Assembly: GCF_025147485.1 (NCBI RefSeq)
Contig: NZ_CP102263.1
Span: 3,547,501-3,611,500 of the forward strand
Length of the DNA stretch: 64,000 bases
DNA from: Bacteroides uniformis
GTDB lineage: Bacteria; Bacteroidota; Bacteroidia; Bacteroidales; Bacteroidaceae
Direction of reading: 5' to 3'
Shown here: piece by piece, positions 1 through 8,186 of the stretch
How positions within the stretch are numbered: position 1 is the stretch's first letter
How the letters are laid out: every line of letters begins with the position of its first letter
The notes under the pieces: generated by a model
Told to the model about the DNA's origin: nothing
Database searches by the model: none
Seen by the model: only the letters and a program-made list of their open reading frames with translations
Translations under genes and position numbers: made by a program

Positions 1-442
1 ATGGTAGGACAATATATTCGTTGTCCTTCAAATAGAGCATTGCTACGAAAGTGTCCAGTGAGGCATCCTTGCCGTCACGGACATATCGGTTGAAAGCAGT
101 GTCCACGTGCATGAAGTGTTCGAAACACATCCCCTTCAGGCGGTCACCCGGCGCTTTCAGCCCGGAGACGGCAGGAAGGATAAAGCGGTCCATCCGGACA
201 CGGCAGTCGCTGATGAACTCCACCAGTTCGCTCAGCTTATAACTGTAATAGGTGTCGGAACCGACCCCGTACGGCAGGGAATAGAACTCCTTCAGGAAGG
301 ATGGTTCGTCTATTTCCTGAAGATAAAGCCGCGACACGAGCAGGAACTGTGCCGGTGTCAGCTCCTCCCATTTCTGAGGTACCCGGCGGATTATCTCATG
401 GCGGATTCCGAATCTACGGTATGCAATGCGAAGCTCCCTCAT
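1..442 (-). CDS. Prophage A protein, 3' end beyond the window
   Basis: Reading the complement gives an open frame from an ATG at 442 through position 1 with no stop, 147 codons so far, beginning MRELRIAYRRFG. The start overlaps the stop of the preceding gene by 4 bp (ATGA), the usual spacing in this operon. I recognise no domain; the visible part is soluble, rich in Arg, Tyr and Glu. It is the last visible gene of the portal-containing cluster and probably a virion or connector protein, by position only. Confidence 0.6.
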   Translation of the reverse strand, partial: MRELRIAYRRFGIRHEIIRRVPQKWEELTPAQFLLVSRLYLQEIDEPSFLKEFYSLPYGVGSDTYYSYKLSELVEFISDCRVRMDRFILPAVSGLKAPGDRLKGMCFEHFMHVDTAFNRYVRDGKDASLDTFVAMLYLKDNEYIVLP

Positions 443-1473
443 GTCCAGAATGTGCGTTTATGGTCATTGTCCCGGTCGTATATCTGCCTGGGATCACCCT
501 CATAGAAATTCTCAAAACAGCTCCGTACCGTACGCAGCAGCACGGTCATGTACATGTCCGCATCCGTTTTCAGATTCTGGATCTGTACGGCTATGCGCTC
601 CGTATCGACGGGTCTCTTCTCCTCATTGCCCTTCTCACCCGGCTGTACAGCGGTGAAGTACAGCCCCCGGTCCGTGACGCTACCCGTCTCCATCAGCAGC
701 CGTCTGACCGCCATTGCCACAATGTAGCGGGAGCAGGCAAGGCGCAACCGCTCCATGCTCTTCCGGGCTTCTTCGTCTTCTGGGGGATTTACCAGTCCGT
801 CAATCAGATGCTCATACAGCTTGTCACCGATGGCCGGCTGAAGGAGCATCTCCTCGGCAAACTTCAGGTGCGGCTGCAGACGGAGGAAAACAATCCGGCT
901 GCCATTGATAAAACAGACGTCATTGACATCCGCGGTACTGCGGACAATGGCTGATTTACGGTCCTGATAGGCCTGGGAGGACGCGAACTCCGGATATTCG
1001 GCTATATGGGCATACAGAAACTCAAGCAGCTCGTCGAGCGCATTGAACCCCTTGTTGCGTAACGATGCCCGCAGGTTATCTTCCTGGTACTTGTACACCT
1101 GCTGGAATGATTCGCCGTTGTCGGATTTCTGACGTTGGAAGCCCGCATCGGTGATACGCATGCTGATTTCATCGAAATCGTTCCAGAACGCCAGGTTCGC
1201 GTTCGCGCGTTTGCAGATCTCCAGCAGGCGGCTGTCCAGTTTCTCCCGTTCGGTTGCCCCTTCGGTATTCTGTTCCAATACATCCGGATTTGGACCGAAT
1301 TCATATATCTCGACCACTTCTCCCACCATCGCATCGCCCAATAACGGTACGAGGTATTGCCGGAAAGCATTCCGGAGCGGTGCCTCCATCATGTCAAAGG
1401 AGATGGCGGTGTTCACCTTCATCACCGCTTTCAGCTCCTTGCCGTTGTTCCATTTTTTTGCACTGAATATCAT
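439..1473 (-). CDS. Phage protein following portal (DUF6712-like, tentative)
   Basis: 344 aa if started at the ATG at 1473, which overlaps the portal-like gene's stop by one base (TAATG). An upstream in-frame ATG at 1548 lies inside the portal gene and is rejected. The protein starts MIFSAKKWNNGKE and has no signal peptide or membrane segment. Genes of this size after the portal in Bacteroides prophages are often annotated DUF6712; I remember this only loosely. Probable role: head-neck or virion protein, inferred from its neighbours. Confidence 0.6.
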   Translation of the reverse strand: MIFSAKKWNNGKELKAVMKVNTAISFDMMEAPLRNAFRQYLVPLLGDAMVGEVVEIYEFGPNPDVLEQNTEGATEREKLDSRLLEICKRANANLAFWNDFDEISMRITDAGFQRQKSDNGESFQQVYKYQEDNLRASLRNKGFNALDELLEFLYAHIAEYPEFASSQAYQDRKSAIVRSTADVNDVCFINGSRIVFLRLQPHLKFAEEMLLQPAIGDKLYEHLIDGLVNPPEDEEARKSMERLRLACSRYIVAMAVRRLLMETGSVTDRGLYFTAVQPGEKGNEEKRPVDTERIAVQIQNLKTDADMYMTVLLRTVRSCFENFYEGDPRQIYDRDNDHKRTFWT

Positions 1474-2828
1474 TAGCTCAATGTTTTTTTGGTACCGCTG
1501 CCGGTATCGAGGGTTACTAATACGGTATTGCGGAAACGCAGCTCGCATTCCGGCATGCCGTTCATTTTGATATAGAGTTCTATAGGGTCCAGGATATTCT
1601 GCCGGTCAATCCACGCGTTGGCAATGTTCACAAGGAAAGCCTCACGGATATTGGAACCGCCCTGGTTGCCGGCATAGGTGCCACCGGGCATACCTGCACC
1701 GAGCACATTCGGATTCACCATCAATGCAAACAGAATTTCCGAGTTGGCGGCTGCCGACACCGGAAGATTGTCACTACCCTGGTATTTGTTCTCCAGCGGC
1801 TTGATTTTCCACTCCTCCTCAATCCTGCCGTTCATCTCGTTCACGGCATAATGAGAGAAGATGGGCTTCTCCGCATTGTCCGGTCCGCAAAGGTTCTGCT
1901 CCACAGAATCCATATACTTCTGTATGGCCGCCTCACGCTCCTTGGCAGAATAGTCCTTGGACGGGTATTTCTTCTCCCAGTAGGAATACGGTATCTGTAC
2001 ATGCCACTTCCAGGTTATCTGGTTCTTGTAGGCTTTCTTGAGGAAATGGGGGATAAGATGGGCTATCTCCACCCATCCACAAACGTAGGCGGGCCACCAG
2101 ATGGGCATGCCGTAAAGGTCGTCGTTGCTCCAGCTGTCGCGTACCGGCATGATGAAACCGTCCCTCACCTTTCCGGCAAACTTCAACACCTCGGCGTGCA
2201 TCTGCGGGTCGTATTCGGAGAGCACATCCAGCCTGGTGTATTGTCCCTTGTCCGGACGTTGCGGCCAATATCCGGAAATGATGCACTTGCAGGCGCCGTA
2301 TTCGTCCACTTCGGAATAACGGCGGTAAAGCGCATTGACCGGATTGACCCCTGCAAAAGAATTGCCGGCAGCCGACGGCACAAACTGGACGGCACCGTTG
2401 CCGAATTTCAAGTAATCCCGAAGCACCTTCTCCATGTAGCGCCTCACATTCCGGGAAGCAATAAAAGCTTGTACTCGGCTATCGGTAACGGGCTTCAGTA
2501 TCTCGTTGCCATCATTGTCGTAACCTTTCACCGTACAAGGATATATGCCTTGCCCAAGTGTCAGGTTACGAAGAAACTTCAGGCCCGTATTGAGCACGCT
2601 GGTGTTTCCTATCTCTTCAGCCGCCTTCTGGGGGAAATCATTCTCATCTCCCCATGGACGCACCTTCACTCCGTCGATGTCTATATAGGAAACATTCGAC
2701 AAGTCATATGGCGCCAGGATTCGGGTACGCTCCTTCATTTCGTTCTGGGGTGTCCCCGTCGTTTCGCCGAATATGTACGTGGACTGCATCAGCAGGGGAA
2801 TGCCGCTTGAATTAAACAATATGTTCAT
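1473..2828 (-). CDS. Portal-like protein of prophage A
   Basis: 451 aa. The N-terminal part has the WGDENDFPQ, VLNTGLKFLRN and GQGIYP segments and the C-terminal part has NPNVLGAGMPGGTYAGN followed by NIREAF, a pattern I associate with phage portal proteins. The portal is the dodecameric ring through which DNA enters and leaves the capsid. The start overlaps the preceding stop by one base. It lies about 7 kb downstream of the terminase, separated by accessory and lysis genes, which is unusual. Portal is the best guess; another connector protein is possible. Confidence 0.65.
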   Translation of the reverse strand: MNILFNSSGIPLLMQSTYIFGETTGTPQNEMKERTRILAPYDLSNVSYIDIDGVKVRPWGDENDFPQKAAEEIGNTSVLNTGLKFLRNLTLGQGIYPCTVKGYDNDGNEILKPVTDSRVQAFIASRNVRRYMEKVLRDYLKFGNGAVQFVPSAAGNSFAGVNPVNALYRRYSEVDEYGACKCIISGYWPQRPDKGQYTRLDVLSEYDPQMHAEVLKFAGKVRDGFIMPVRDSWSNDDLYGMPIWWPAYVCGWVEIAHLIPHFLKKAYKNQITWKWHVQIPYSYWEKKYPSKDYSAKEREAAIQKYMDSVEQNLCGPDNAEKPIFSHYAVNEMNGRIEEEWKIKPLENKYQGSDNLPVSAAANSEILFALMVNPNVLGAGMPGGTYAGNQGGSNIREAFLVNIANAWIDRQNILDPIELYIKMNGMPECELRFRNTVLVTLDTGSGTKKTLS

Positions 2829-3106
2829 CAGAATATTATTTTCTTTTTGTTATACTCCAGTATCAGGTCAATATCCACAGGGTAGGGGTGTCCTTCCGGA
2901 TTTCCCTTGCAGTCGCAGGGCTGCACGCCCCGGAGCTGGTATTCCTTCATGTTCATGCGTCCTGCACCGCAGGCGTAGGCCTGGGGCATGAAATAGACCT
3001 TGCCTTCCTTGCTGACGAACTTTATCGAAAAGATGCGCCGGCGTCCGCGTTCGTCCGTGCGGATGTCCATGTCGGCCAGAGCCAGGTTTCTGCGTATTGT
3101 CTCCAT
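2828..3106 (-). CDS. Small phage protein upstream of portal
   Basis: 92 aa, basic and soluble. Two Cys (CDC near residue 66) and an earlier Cys near residue 46 do not form a recognisable zinc ribbon. It lies between the 366-aa gene and the portal-like gene, with 9 bp before and a one-base overlap after, so it is translationally linked to the portal. No family recognised. Confidence 0.6.
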   Translation of the reverse strand: METIRRNLALADMDIRTDERGRRRIFSIKFVSKEGKVYFMPQAYACGAGRMNMKEYQLRGVQPCDCKGNPEGHPYPVDIDLILEYNKKKIIF

Positions 3107-3115
3107 ATCGTTATA

Positions 3116-4216
3116 TCATTCAAATGTATTGTCAAATGTTCTGTCGAATATCCGCCCATAAATACCATTGTCACCGGTACGCTCGAAAGCCAGATGCAGG
3201 CGTGATGCCTGACGGAATGTAAGTGAGACATTGATTTTCTCGTTGCCGGTACGCTTGTGAGAGAAATCAATGTCAGTGGTCACCACTTCCGTCGATGTTT
3301 CCGTATTATACAGCTGCAAAGAATCAGTTGTTATCAGATCCAGTACCTTTCCGTATTGTCTGGTGTCCAGATAGCCGCTGTTTACCGTACGGCTGTCAAT
3401 GTATTTGGATGAAGTGCGGACGGTTCTCTGTAACAGTTCTACCGGATCACCCTCAAGTTCGGGGGAATATTCCACCAGTCCGGTGAATGCCATTGTCTCC
3501 GGCATACCGAATGCGTTTCGGTAAATGAAATTGGTGACATTCCTATACTGTCGGTCATCATTGACAAATCTCACCTTATCCTTTACAGTGCCATCTTTTT
3601 TCAATAGGACATCATAATATGTGATGGATGATACGGCAATACCGGACCGACGTACAATCTTATCAAGTGAAAAAGAAACAGCGAGCATACCGGCAGTGGC
3701 ATCCACTTGCTCACTGACTGTCTTGTACTTTTCCTTTCCCGCATCCATGTAGGCTATGCTCATGTCCACCGACATGCCTTTATGGGCAGTAAAGGTTAGA
3801 TATTCCATTCTATCATGGGCTGTACGGATTGTGCTCTCGTGTGTCAGAAAAAGTACGTCTGACGGGGATACCGATGTGCGACAACGGCTGTAATAAGCAT
3901 TGAAACTCCTCCGGACTGTGTCCTGCTTGCCTGAAAACACAGCGGTTATGGACAATGGAGCCTGATAATAAGAGACTACATTGTTTGACATCCCTTTCGG
4001 GTCATGCAGGGAGAAGTGACTGCGGAGCATTTCCCCTATCTCATGGATTACCACGTTGCCTTTCAAAGCGTAATAGCTCTCATTGAAAATCTCCGTACCT
4101 CCGGTTTCAATACGGACATTCAACTGTTCATCTGTGATTCCTGAGATTTTTATTTCCCCGATTTCCGAGATGAAGCAGTCCACTCCATCATGTATGCCGT
4201 CCACTACCATTGCCAA
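3116..4216 (-). CDS. Phage virion-type protein, unknown
   Basis: 366 aa, rich in beta-strand-type segments (alternating Val, Ile, Thr, Tyr), no signal peptide. The start overlaps the DUF6808-like gene by 13 bp. The composition would suit a baseplate or distal tail subunit, but no motif proves it. It is the first gene of the cluster that ends in the portal-like protein. Confidence 0.6.
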   Translation of the reverse strand: MAMVVDGIHDGVDCFISEIGEIKISGITDEQLNVRIETGGTEIFNESYYALKGNVVIHEIGEMLRSHFSLHDPKGMSNNVVSYYQAPLSITAVFSGKQDTVRRSFNAYYSRCRTSVSPSDVLFLTHESTIRTAHDRMEYLTFTAHKGMSVDMSIAYMDAGKEKYKTVSEQVDATAGMLAVSFSLDKIVRRSGIAVSSITYYDVLLKKDGTVKDKVRFVNDDRQYRNVTNFIYRNAFGMPETMAFTGLVEYSPELEGDPVELLQRTVRTSSKYIDSRTVNSGYLDTRQYGKVLDLITTDSLQLYNTETSTEVVTTDIDFSHKRTGNEKINVSLTFRQASRLHLAFERTGDNGIYGRIFDRTFDNTFE

Positions 4217-4704
4217 AGGGTTTTAGAAATGCCCAACACCAGTGACCTGTTGTACAAGTCATATCCTGCTCTGAACTCCCATTGCTTATGGCGATATTCT
4301 GCCGACAAGACTTGCCAGGAACGTCCAATTTCCAGACCTAAGGCAAGAGCATTGTTGCAGACGACCGGTTGCCGGTAGTCCACCACTACCGTGCGGTCAA
4401 GCAATGAATTGCGGGATATGACGTCGGTCAGCTCCACTTTCAGGTAAGGGCGTTCAATAATTGTATCAAGATAATGCTTCTCCGAGAAATAGTCGGCCAG
4501 TATAGCCGCCGTATCCACTTCTGTGGGTACCTCACGGACAATCACCTCCGGTTCCGGAATGGCAGAGCGTATCGTATCATGCCTGACCACCGTTTCCGGT
4601 ACATGGACAATGCTCCGTTTCCGGGAACCCAGCCAGTGGCCGGCCCAGCCGGAAAGAAATGCGATAACCGCACAAAGCAACATATGGCTAACCTTCCGTC
4701 TCAT
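4204..4704 (-). CDS. DUF6808-like membrane-anchored lysis-region protein
   Basis: 166 aa. One N-terminal membrane segment (MLLCAVIAFLSGWAGHWLG, residues 8-26), then a polar stretch with repeated Val-Arg-His, and a C-terminal domain ending in LWQW. Prophage B has a counterpart at 38802-39260 with the same plan and the same last four residues, also in the lysis region. The layout (inner-membrane anchor, periplasmic body, aromatic C-terminus) suits a spanin-like role linking the two membranes; that is inference. It overlaps the holin gene by 17 bp. Confidence 0.6.
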   Translation of the reverse strand: MRRKVSHMLLCAVIAFLSGWAGHWLGSRKRSIVHVPETVVRHDTIRSAIPEPEVIVREVPTEVDTAAILADYFSEKHYLDTIIERPYLKVELTDVISRNSLLDRTVVVDYRQPVVCNNALALGLEIGRSWQVLSAEYRHKQWEFRAGYDLYNRSLVLGISKTLWQW

Positions 4705-5248
4705 CGGCCTTTCTTCTGAATTTATCCGTGACTGTCACCCACAATATTCCCACCTGCTTGATCAGCGCATCTTTCGGCTTGCCGTCGATGACTGCCAGGT
4801 TCTCCAGTATGCTTGTCACGTGCTCGACGCAGAACCAGGTCATGACGAACACCTTGACAATGGAAAAGAACAGGGTGGCCAGCAGCATGACAAAGCTTTC
4901 TTCCGCTCCGGCCTTGCTCTCCAGATAGAACGAGTGGGTGATATAGATGATGGTCAGCCAGATACACAGCTTGATGATGCAGCGTGAGAAACGGAAGCTT
5001 TCAAATCCTATTCCCTGGACCTTGCTTGCCCGGATGCCCGTCCACATCTCTGAGACAATGGCGACGAGCATGGCCATGGCCAGGAACGGTGTAATGCCTA
5101 TCCATTCGCTGACTACGGCAGTGACGGCGCTGAAGGAGATGGCCGGAAATTGCAGGTTGTACTTGAAGCTCGGAGCCACCGAAAGAAAGAACTCCTTCGG
5201 TGAATCATACCCATAGGTGGCGACGAATCTTGTGAAAAAACGTATCAT
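4688..5248 (-). CDS. Phage holin (Phage_holin_4-like)
   Basis: 186 aa from the ATG at 5248; an in-frame ATG at 5284 lies next to the upstream terminator and is less likely. Three or four hydrophobic segments (around AISFSAVTAVVSEWIGITPF, AMAMLVAIVSEMWTGI, IIKLCIWLTIIYITH, MLLATLFFSIVKVFVMTWF) and the EMWTGIRASK turn match the Phage_holin_4 family found in Bacteroides phages. Holins open the inner membrane at lysis. No endolysin gene is recognised beside it in this prophage. Confidence 0.75.
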   Translation of the reverse strand: MIRFFTRFVATYGYDSPKEFFLSVAPSFKYNLQFPAISFSAVTAVVSEWIGITPFLAMAMLVAIVSEMWTGIRASKVQGIGFESFRFSRCIIKLCIWLTIIYITHSFYLESKAGAEESFVMLLATLFFSIVKVFVMTWFCVEHVTSILENLAVIDGKPKDALIKQVGILWVTVTDKFRRKADETEG

Positions 5249-5305
5249 ATCTCTTTTTTTGTCACAAAGATAGAGCCCAACCATCCGCTCTCATAGGACA
5301 AAAAA

Positions 5306-5331
5306 AGCCCTTACTCTCACGAGCAAGGACT
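5306..5331 (-). terminator. Rho-independent terminator before holin
   Basis: On the minus strand an 11-bp stem (two G-U pairs) with a 4-nt loop is followed directly by seven T. It sits between the 99-aa gene and the holin, so it ends or attenuates the accessory operon upstream of the lysis genes. Confidence 0.65.
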
Positions 5332-5362
5332 TCAAAAATAAAAAAATCTCCGGTTAGTATTT

Positions 5363-5662
5363 TTATGGCTTCTCGTACATCACCCAGTAGGGTTGTCCTG
5401 CCAAATATTCTACATGGTACCCGGCATCAGCCAGTTGTTTGGCCAGCGCCATCGGAGCGACATCGACAATGTTCGACAGCTCATATACCAGTTCAGCGGT
5501 GGTCTTGTAACATTTCTGTGAAGTGGTACCGATGGGTGAATAGTTCTGGCCGATGAAGTTTGCTATGGCTTTCTGCCGCTCGGCTTGTTGCTTCTCCAAT
5601 TCGTCTTGTTTGTCCGGTTCTTCGTCGTTTTGATAAGAACGGAATCCTATCTTCTTGCTCAT
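5363..5662 (-). CDS. Small phage protein, unknown
   Basis: 99 aa; the first third is very polar and helical (residues 10-35 rich in Asp, Glu, Gln, Lys), the last 60 residues look like a compact alpha/beta fold (ELVYELSNIVDVAPMALAKQ, then EYLAGQPYWVMYEK). This could be a small winged-helix DNA-binding unit, unproven. Start overlaps the previous stop by 4 bp (ATGA). Confidence 0.55.
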   Translation of the reverse strand: MSKKIGFRSYQNDEEPDKQDELEKQQAERQKAIANFIGQNYSPIGTTSQKCYKTTAELVYELSNIVDVAPMALAKQLADAGYHVEYLAGQPYWVMYEKP

Positions 5663-5904
5663 TGTGCGCCTCCTTTCTCTTCTTCCGGAGTCAAGCTTCT
5701 TATCATGGATGACACAATGCGTAAATCACTTATTACGGATATAATGTCATCAGCACTAACTTCATTGTCGACTTTCAAGTCCAGGATTAATCCGGTAGCT
5801 CTATCTATGGTATTGCAACAAGCACTGGCAACGCCATTTTGTAAAATCGAGATGGTTTCGCTGATGGAGGAGGTCAATACGATGTTATTGATTTCGGTAT
5901 TCAT
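5659..5904 (-). CDS. Small phage protein, unknown
   Basis: 81 aa, soluble, mostly helical by composition, starting MNTEINNIVLTSS. It is linked by 4-bp ATGA overlaps to genes on both sides, which argues it is a real member of the operon. No family recognised. Confidence 0.55.
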   Translation of the reverse strand: MNTEINNIVLTSSISETISILQNGVASACCNTIDRATGLILDLKVDNEVSADDIISVISDLRIVSSMIRSLTPEEEKGGAQ

Positions 5905-6107
5905 TTCTCACCTCCTTCCCCATTAGCCTTTAGGGCATTTTGCATGCAGGAAATGATTTCACGTAACTCATCGGCAGACATATCGCAAGCTATATAATTA
6001 CCACCATACGACAACATATAACTATATTCATCGGTGTTGGTAGCTGAATGACTGCGTTGGCTCGTTACAAATATGCCATCTTCGCTGATTTTTTTATGTT
6101 TGCTCAT
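5901..6107 (-). CDS. Small phage protein, unknown
   Basis: 68 aa, starting MSKHKKISEDGIFVTS, acidic C-terminal half (MSADELREIISCMQNALK). Joined by ATGA overlaps to its neighbours. No recognisable domain. Confidence 0.55.
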   Translation of the reverse strand: MSKHKKISEDGIFVTSQRSHSATNTDEYSYMLSYGGNYIACDMSADELREIISCMQNALKANGEGGEK

Positions 6108-6379
6108 GCCTCACCCCCTTTCCGGCACTTCTTTGCCTTATAAACACACAACGCGGCTGCCGCCAGTAGGGGAGGGAACACCATCGCGGCACATGCCCAG
6201 ACAATGGCACGGAAGTACCAGCAATCGGCTTCGGTCTTTATTTCGCAATCGGGAGCCAGGACGCGGTAGTAGCGGCATTGGATGTTGGATACTTGCTCAT
6301 TCAGAGCTTTCAAGTTCTCGGATACACGAATCCCTGCGGGTTCTGGTGCGATAAGCGCACCGGATGTTTGATTTTTCAT
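6104..6379 (-). CDS. Small membrane protein, phage A
   Basis: 91 aa from the ATG at 6379; the longer frame reaching 6433 would start inside an inverted repeat that looks regulatory. One strong hydrophobic segment (IVWACAAMVFPPLLAAAALCVY) near the C-terminus ends in a basic tail. First gene of a four-gene chain with ATGA overlaps. Function unknown. Confidence 0.5.
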   Translation of the reverse strand: MKNQTSGALIAPEPAGIRVSENLKALNEQVSNIQCRYYRVLAPDCEIKTEADCWYFRAIVWACAAMVFPPLLAAAALCVYKAKKCRKGGEA

Positions 6380-6380
6380 A

Positions 6381-6626
6381 CTGTAACTGTTTAGCATTTT
6401 AGGCAATTTTCTTAAAAGAAGAACGGCTGCCATTTCCCGTGTCGCTAAACAGTTACAGATTCCGCTCGTAGAGCAAAAGTGTAATGGGAAAGGCAGCCGC
6501 CTATTTCGTATGTATCATTTTACTGACGTCAGTAAAATGGTTAATGTATGGGCATAAAAAAAGCCCACTGAAATTCATTGAGCATTGACCGCGCTCTGCG
6601 ATACGGTGTGACCGTAACTGTTTAGC
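6381..6626. repeat. Three copies of a 13-bp element around an operon start
   Basis: GTAACTGTTTAGC occurs at 6383-6395 and 6614-6626 and inverted at 6444-6456. The first two copies to the left extend to 15-bp perfect inverted arms (6381-6395 and 6444-6458). They sit directly upstream of the small-protein operon starting at 6379. The placement suggests operator or promoter elements for a phage regulator; no experiment or family match supports a specific protein. Confidence 0.6.
6516..6539. promoter_or_regulatory. 24-bp perfect palindrome, operator-like
   Basis: CATTTTACTGAC followed by its exact reverse complement, with no spacer. It lies between two of the 13-bp elements in the gap between the TA-like operon and the small-protein operon. 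A symmetric site with no T tract is more like a dimer-binding operator than a terminator. Confidence 0.55.
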
Positions 6627-6665
6627 ACTGCAAAGATGAGAGTTTCTTTTGAAACAACAAAAGAA

Positions 6666-6688
6666 AAGCGGAGTTTTTTGCTCCGCTT
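6666..6688 (-). terminator. Terminator of the DUF4160/DUF2442 operon, copy A
   Basis: An 8-bp stem AAGCGGAG/CTCCGCTT with a 7-nt loop lies 7 bp after the DUF2442-HTH stop. Read on the minus strand it is followed by TTCTTTTGTTG, weak but T-rich. Confidence 0.65.
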
Positions 6689-6694
6689 CTCTTT

Positions 6695-7102
6695 TTAAAT
6701 TGAAATACCGCTCAATTCCTTTCCGATTTCACGCACCGTATTCAATATCGCCTGCTCCCGTTCTTTTGAGGGACGTTTAATTCCCCGTATATACTGTGCC
6801 AACAAACTCTGCTGCATCCCCATCCGTCGGGCAACAGCCGAAGCGTTTATCTCCGGGTGTGTAAGGAACAAGCGGGAGATACCTGCCGGTTCTGGATCAT
6901 CATATTCAAAGCTCTCGTAAGAAACATCCTCGTCAATCTCTTCCCAGTGAATGCCGAAAGCTCCCAGCTCATAATCCTCGCGCTGCTCTTTGGTGGCATT
7001 CCTCAATCTTTGATAATACAAGATTGACTGCCACAACGTACGACCGTCATCAGTTTCGATGTAGATTCGTTCACCTTCGAACCAAACTTTTTTCGCTACC
7101 AT
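6695..7102 (-). CDS. DUF2442 plus HTH protein, antitoxin-like (copy A)
   Basis: 135 aa from the ATG at 7102, which has a good Shine-Dalgarno (AAAGGAGT) 6 bases upstream; a GTG two codons earlier is less likely. Residues 1-65 are a DUF2442-type domain (KKVWFEGERIYIETDDGRTL, then LRNATKEQREDYE). Residues 75-130 are an XRE-like helix-turn-helix (HPEINASAVARRMGMQQSLLAQYIRGIKRPS). DUF2442 proteins are commonly paired with DUF4160 proteins in a proposed toxin-antitoxin arrangement; here the DUF4160 gene is 33 bp upstream. The HTH protein probably binds the GGTAAT dyads at 7407-7454. A second pair lies at 32207-32866. Confidence 0.8.
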   Translation of the reverse strand: MVAKKVWFEGERIYIETDDGRTLWQSILYYQRLRNATKEQREDYELGAFGIHWEEIDEDVSYESFEYDDPEPAGISRLFLTHPEINASAVARRMGMQQSLLAQYIRGIKRPSKEREQAILNTVREIGKELSGISI

Positions 7103-7135
7103 AATCACTCCTTTCTATGTATAGAGATATACGGC

Positions 7136-7372
7136 TTATTTGCCGTATATCTTAACCCATTCTGTAATAATCAACTCTTTGTTCTCTTCAATAATAGACT
7201 CAGCCAGTTTTATGTCTTTGGGCTTCATTCCTTTATTGACCATCAACCGGATTTCATCACCTACCTGGAACTTGGCTTCACCGTCTTGACTGAGTACATG
7301 TACATGCACCGGTTCGTGGTCACGTACATAAATTCTAAACTTCAAACCGAATAAAATTAAAATTGTTGGCAT
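7136..7372 (-). CDS. DUF4160 protein, putative toxin partner (copy A)
   Basis: 78 aa beginning MPTILILFGLKFRIYVRDHE, with the DUF4160 signature DHEPVHVHV and the C-terminal IIEENKELIITEW helix. The family is short and His-rich and normally precedes a DUF2442 gene, as here. Biochemical activity is not established to my knowledge. It is closely similar along its length to the DUF4160 protein at 32207-32446 in prophage B. Confidence 0.8.
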   Translation of the reverse strand: MPTILILFGLKFRIYVRDHEPVHVHVLSQDGEAKFQVGDEIRLMVNKGMKPKDIKLAESIIEENKELIITEWVKIYGK

Positions 7373-7398
7373 ATCGTTATCTGTTTTTGATTACTCTG

Positions 7399-7454
7399 CA
7401 AAGATAGGTAATTATTTTATTACCCACAAAGAATAGGGTAATTATTTTATTACC
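7399..7454 (-). promoter_or_regulatory. Promoter with two GGTAAT dyads, DUF4160 operon copy A
   Basis: The -7 box TATCTTTG occupies 7399-7406 on the minus strand, 27 bp before the DUF4160 start. Immediately upstream lie two identical 18-bp sites (GGTAATTATTTTATTACC on the plus strand) at 7407-7424 and 7437-7454, 30 bp apart, each with 6-bp GGTAAT/ATTACC arms. They occupy the -7 to -33 spacer and the zone just upstream, a classic repressor position. The same layout recurs at 32158-32192. Confidence 0.75.
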
Positions 7455-7576
7455 ATAAGTAAAAATCCCCTCCGTGGTTGAAGGAACGGTAACACGACCA
7501 GTCATTCCGCTTTTCGGGCCCCATTTCGTTTGCGAGCATGCGAGCAAACGGAATGGGTGCGCCCTGCACCCCTCCG

Positions 7577-8167
7577 TCAAATCAGCCCCTCATCGCCAAA
7601 ACTGTAATATCCACCATTCGTTATAATCACATGGTCTATCATCCTAATATTGAATAACCCTGCCGCCTTTTTAAGTTGCTCCGTCAGCCTCTTGTCCTCA
7701 TTGCTCGGTCGGCTGTTGCCACTCGGATGGTTGTGCACCGCTGCGAACTGCACCGCCCCCGTATCAATCAGCACGCGCATAATCAGTCTTATATCCGCTG
7801 AAGTCTGGTCAATACCGCCTACCGATATGCGTACTTTCTTGATAATCCGTCCGGCTTGGTTTATCGACACTACCCAAAATTCCTCATTCGGCAAATCTCC
7901 TATCAACGGCTCCATCAGTTCGTATACGTCTTTGCTCATCCTTATTTGCCTACGTTCCACCTGCTGCGACAGTTGTCTCTTGTACATCTCCACGGCTGCC
8001 ACGGCTACCCTCCTGCGTCCAGGAGTCAAAGAGGAAAACAATTTTTCAAGGTCTATCACTTCGTTGCTGCGTTCGATGTCCGAAACAATCTGTCTGTTGT
8101 TGCTGATTTCGTAAATCAGTTCGCTGTCGCTCATGTAGCGGCAATCGTTATCAAAAAGAGTATTCAT
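7577..8167 (-). CDS. RadC-family JAMM-domain protein
   Basis: 196 aa. The C-terminal two-thirds is the RadC/JAB (MPN+) fold with the metal motif HNHPSG at about residue 148, followed by the S-x-x-D type segment PSNEDKRL, and an upstream Glu in NEEFWVVSIN. RadC was named for DNA repair but is now regarded as a metal-dependent protein of mobile elements with uncertain function. The N-terminal helical region is short compared with chromosomal RadC, as usual for mobile-element copies. It lies 19 bp downstream of the phosphoribosyltransferase-like gene. Confidence 0.85.
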   Translation of the reverse strand: MNTLFDNDCRYMSDSELIYEISNNRQIVSDIERSNEVIDLEKLFSSLTPGRRRVAVAAVEMYKRQLSQQVERRQIRMSKDVYELMEPLIGDLPNEEFWVVSINQAGRIIKKVRISVGGIDQTSADIRLIMRVLIDTGAVQFAAVHNHPSGNSRPSNEDKRLTEQLKKAAGLFNIRMIDHVIITNGGYYSFGDEGLI

Positions 8168-8186
8168 AATTGTATGGATTAAATTG

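Noticed and set aside
1851..2810. 319-aa plus-strand frame
   Set aside because: It lies fully opposite the portal-like gene, which has overlapping neighbours and recognisable segments; similar long antisense frames (14951-15796, 21388-22395, 59007-60182) were dropped for the same reason.
7377..7580. 67-aa minus-strand frame between DUF4160 and RadC
   Set aside because: It runs through the promoter and the two GGTAAT dyads and has poor protein character.
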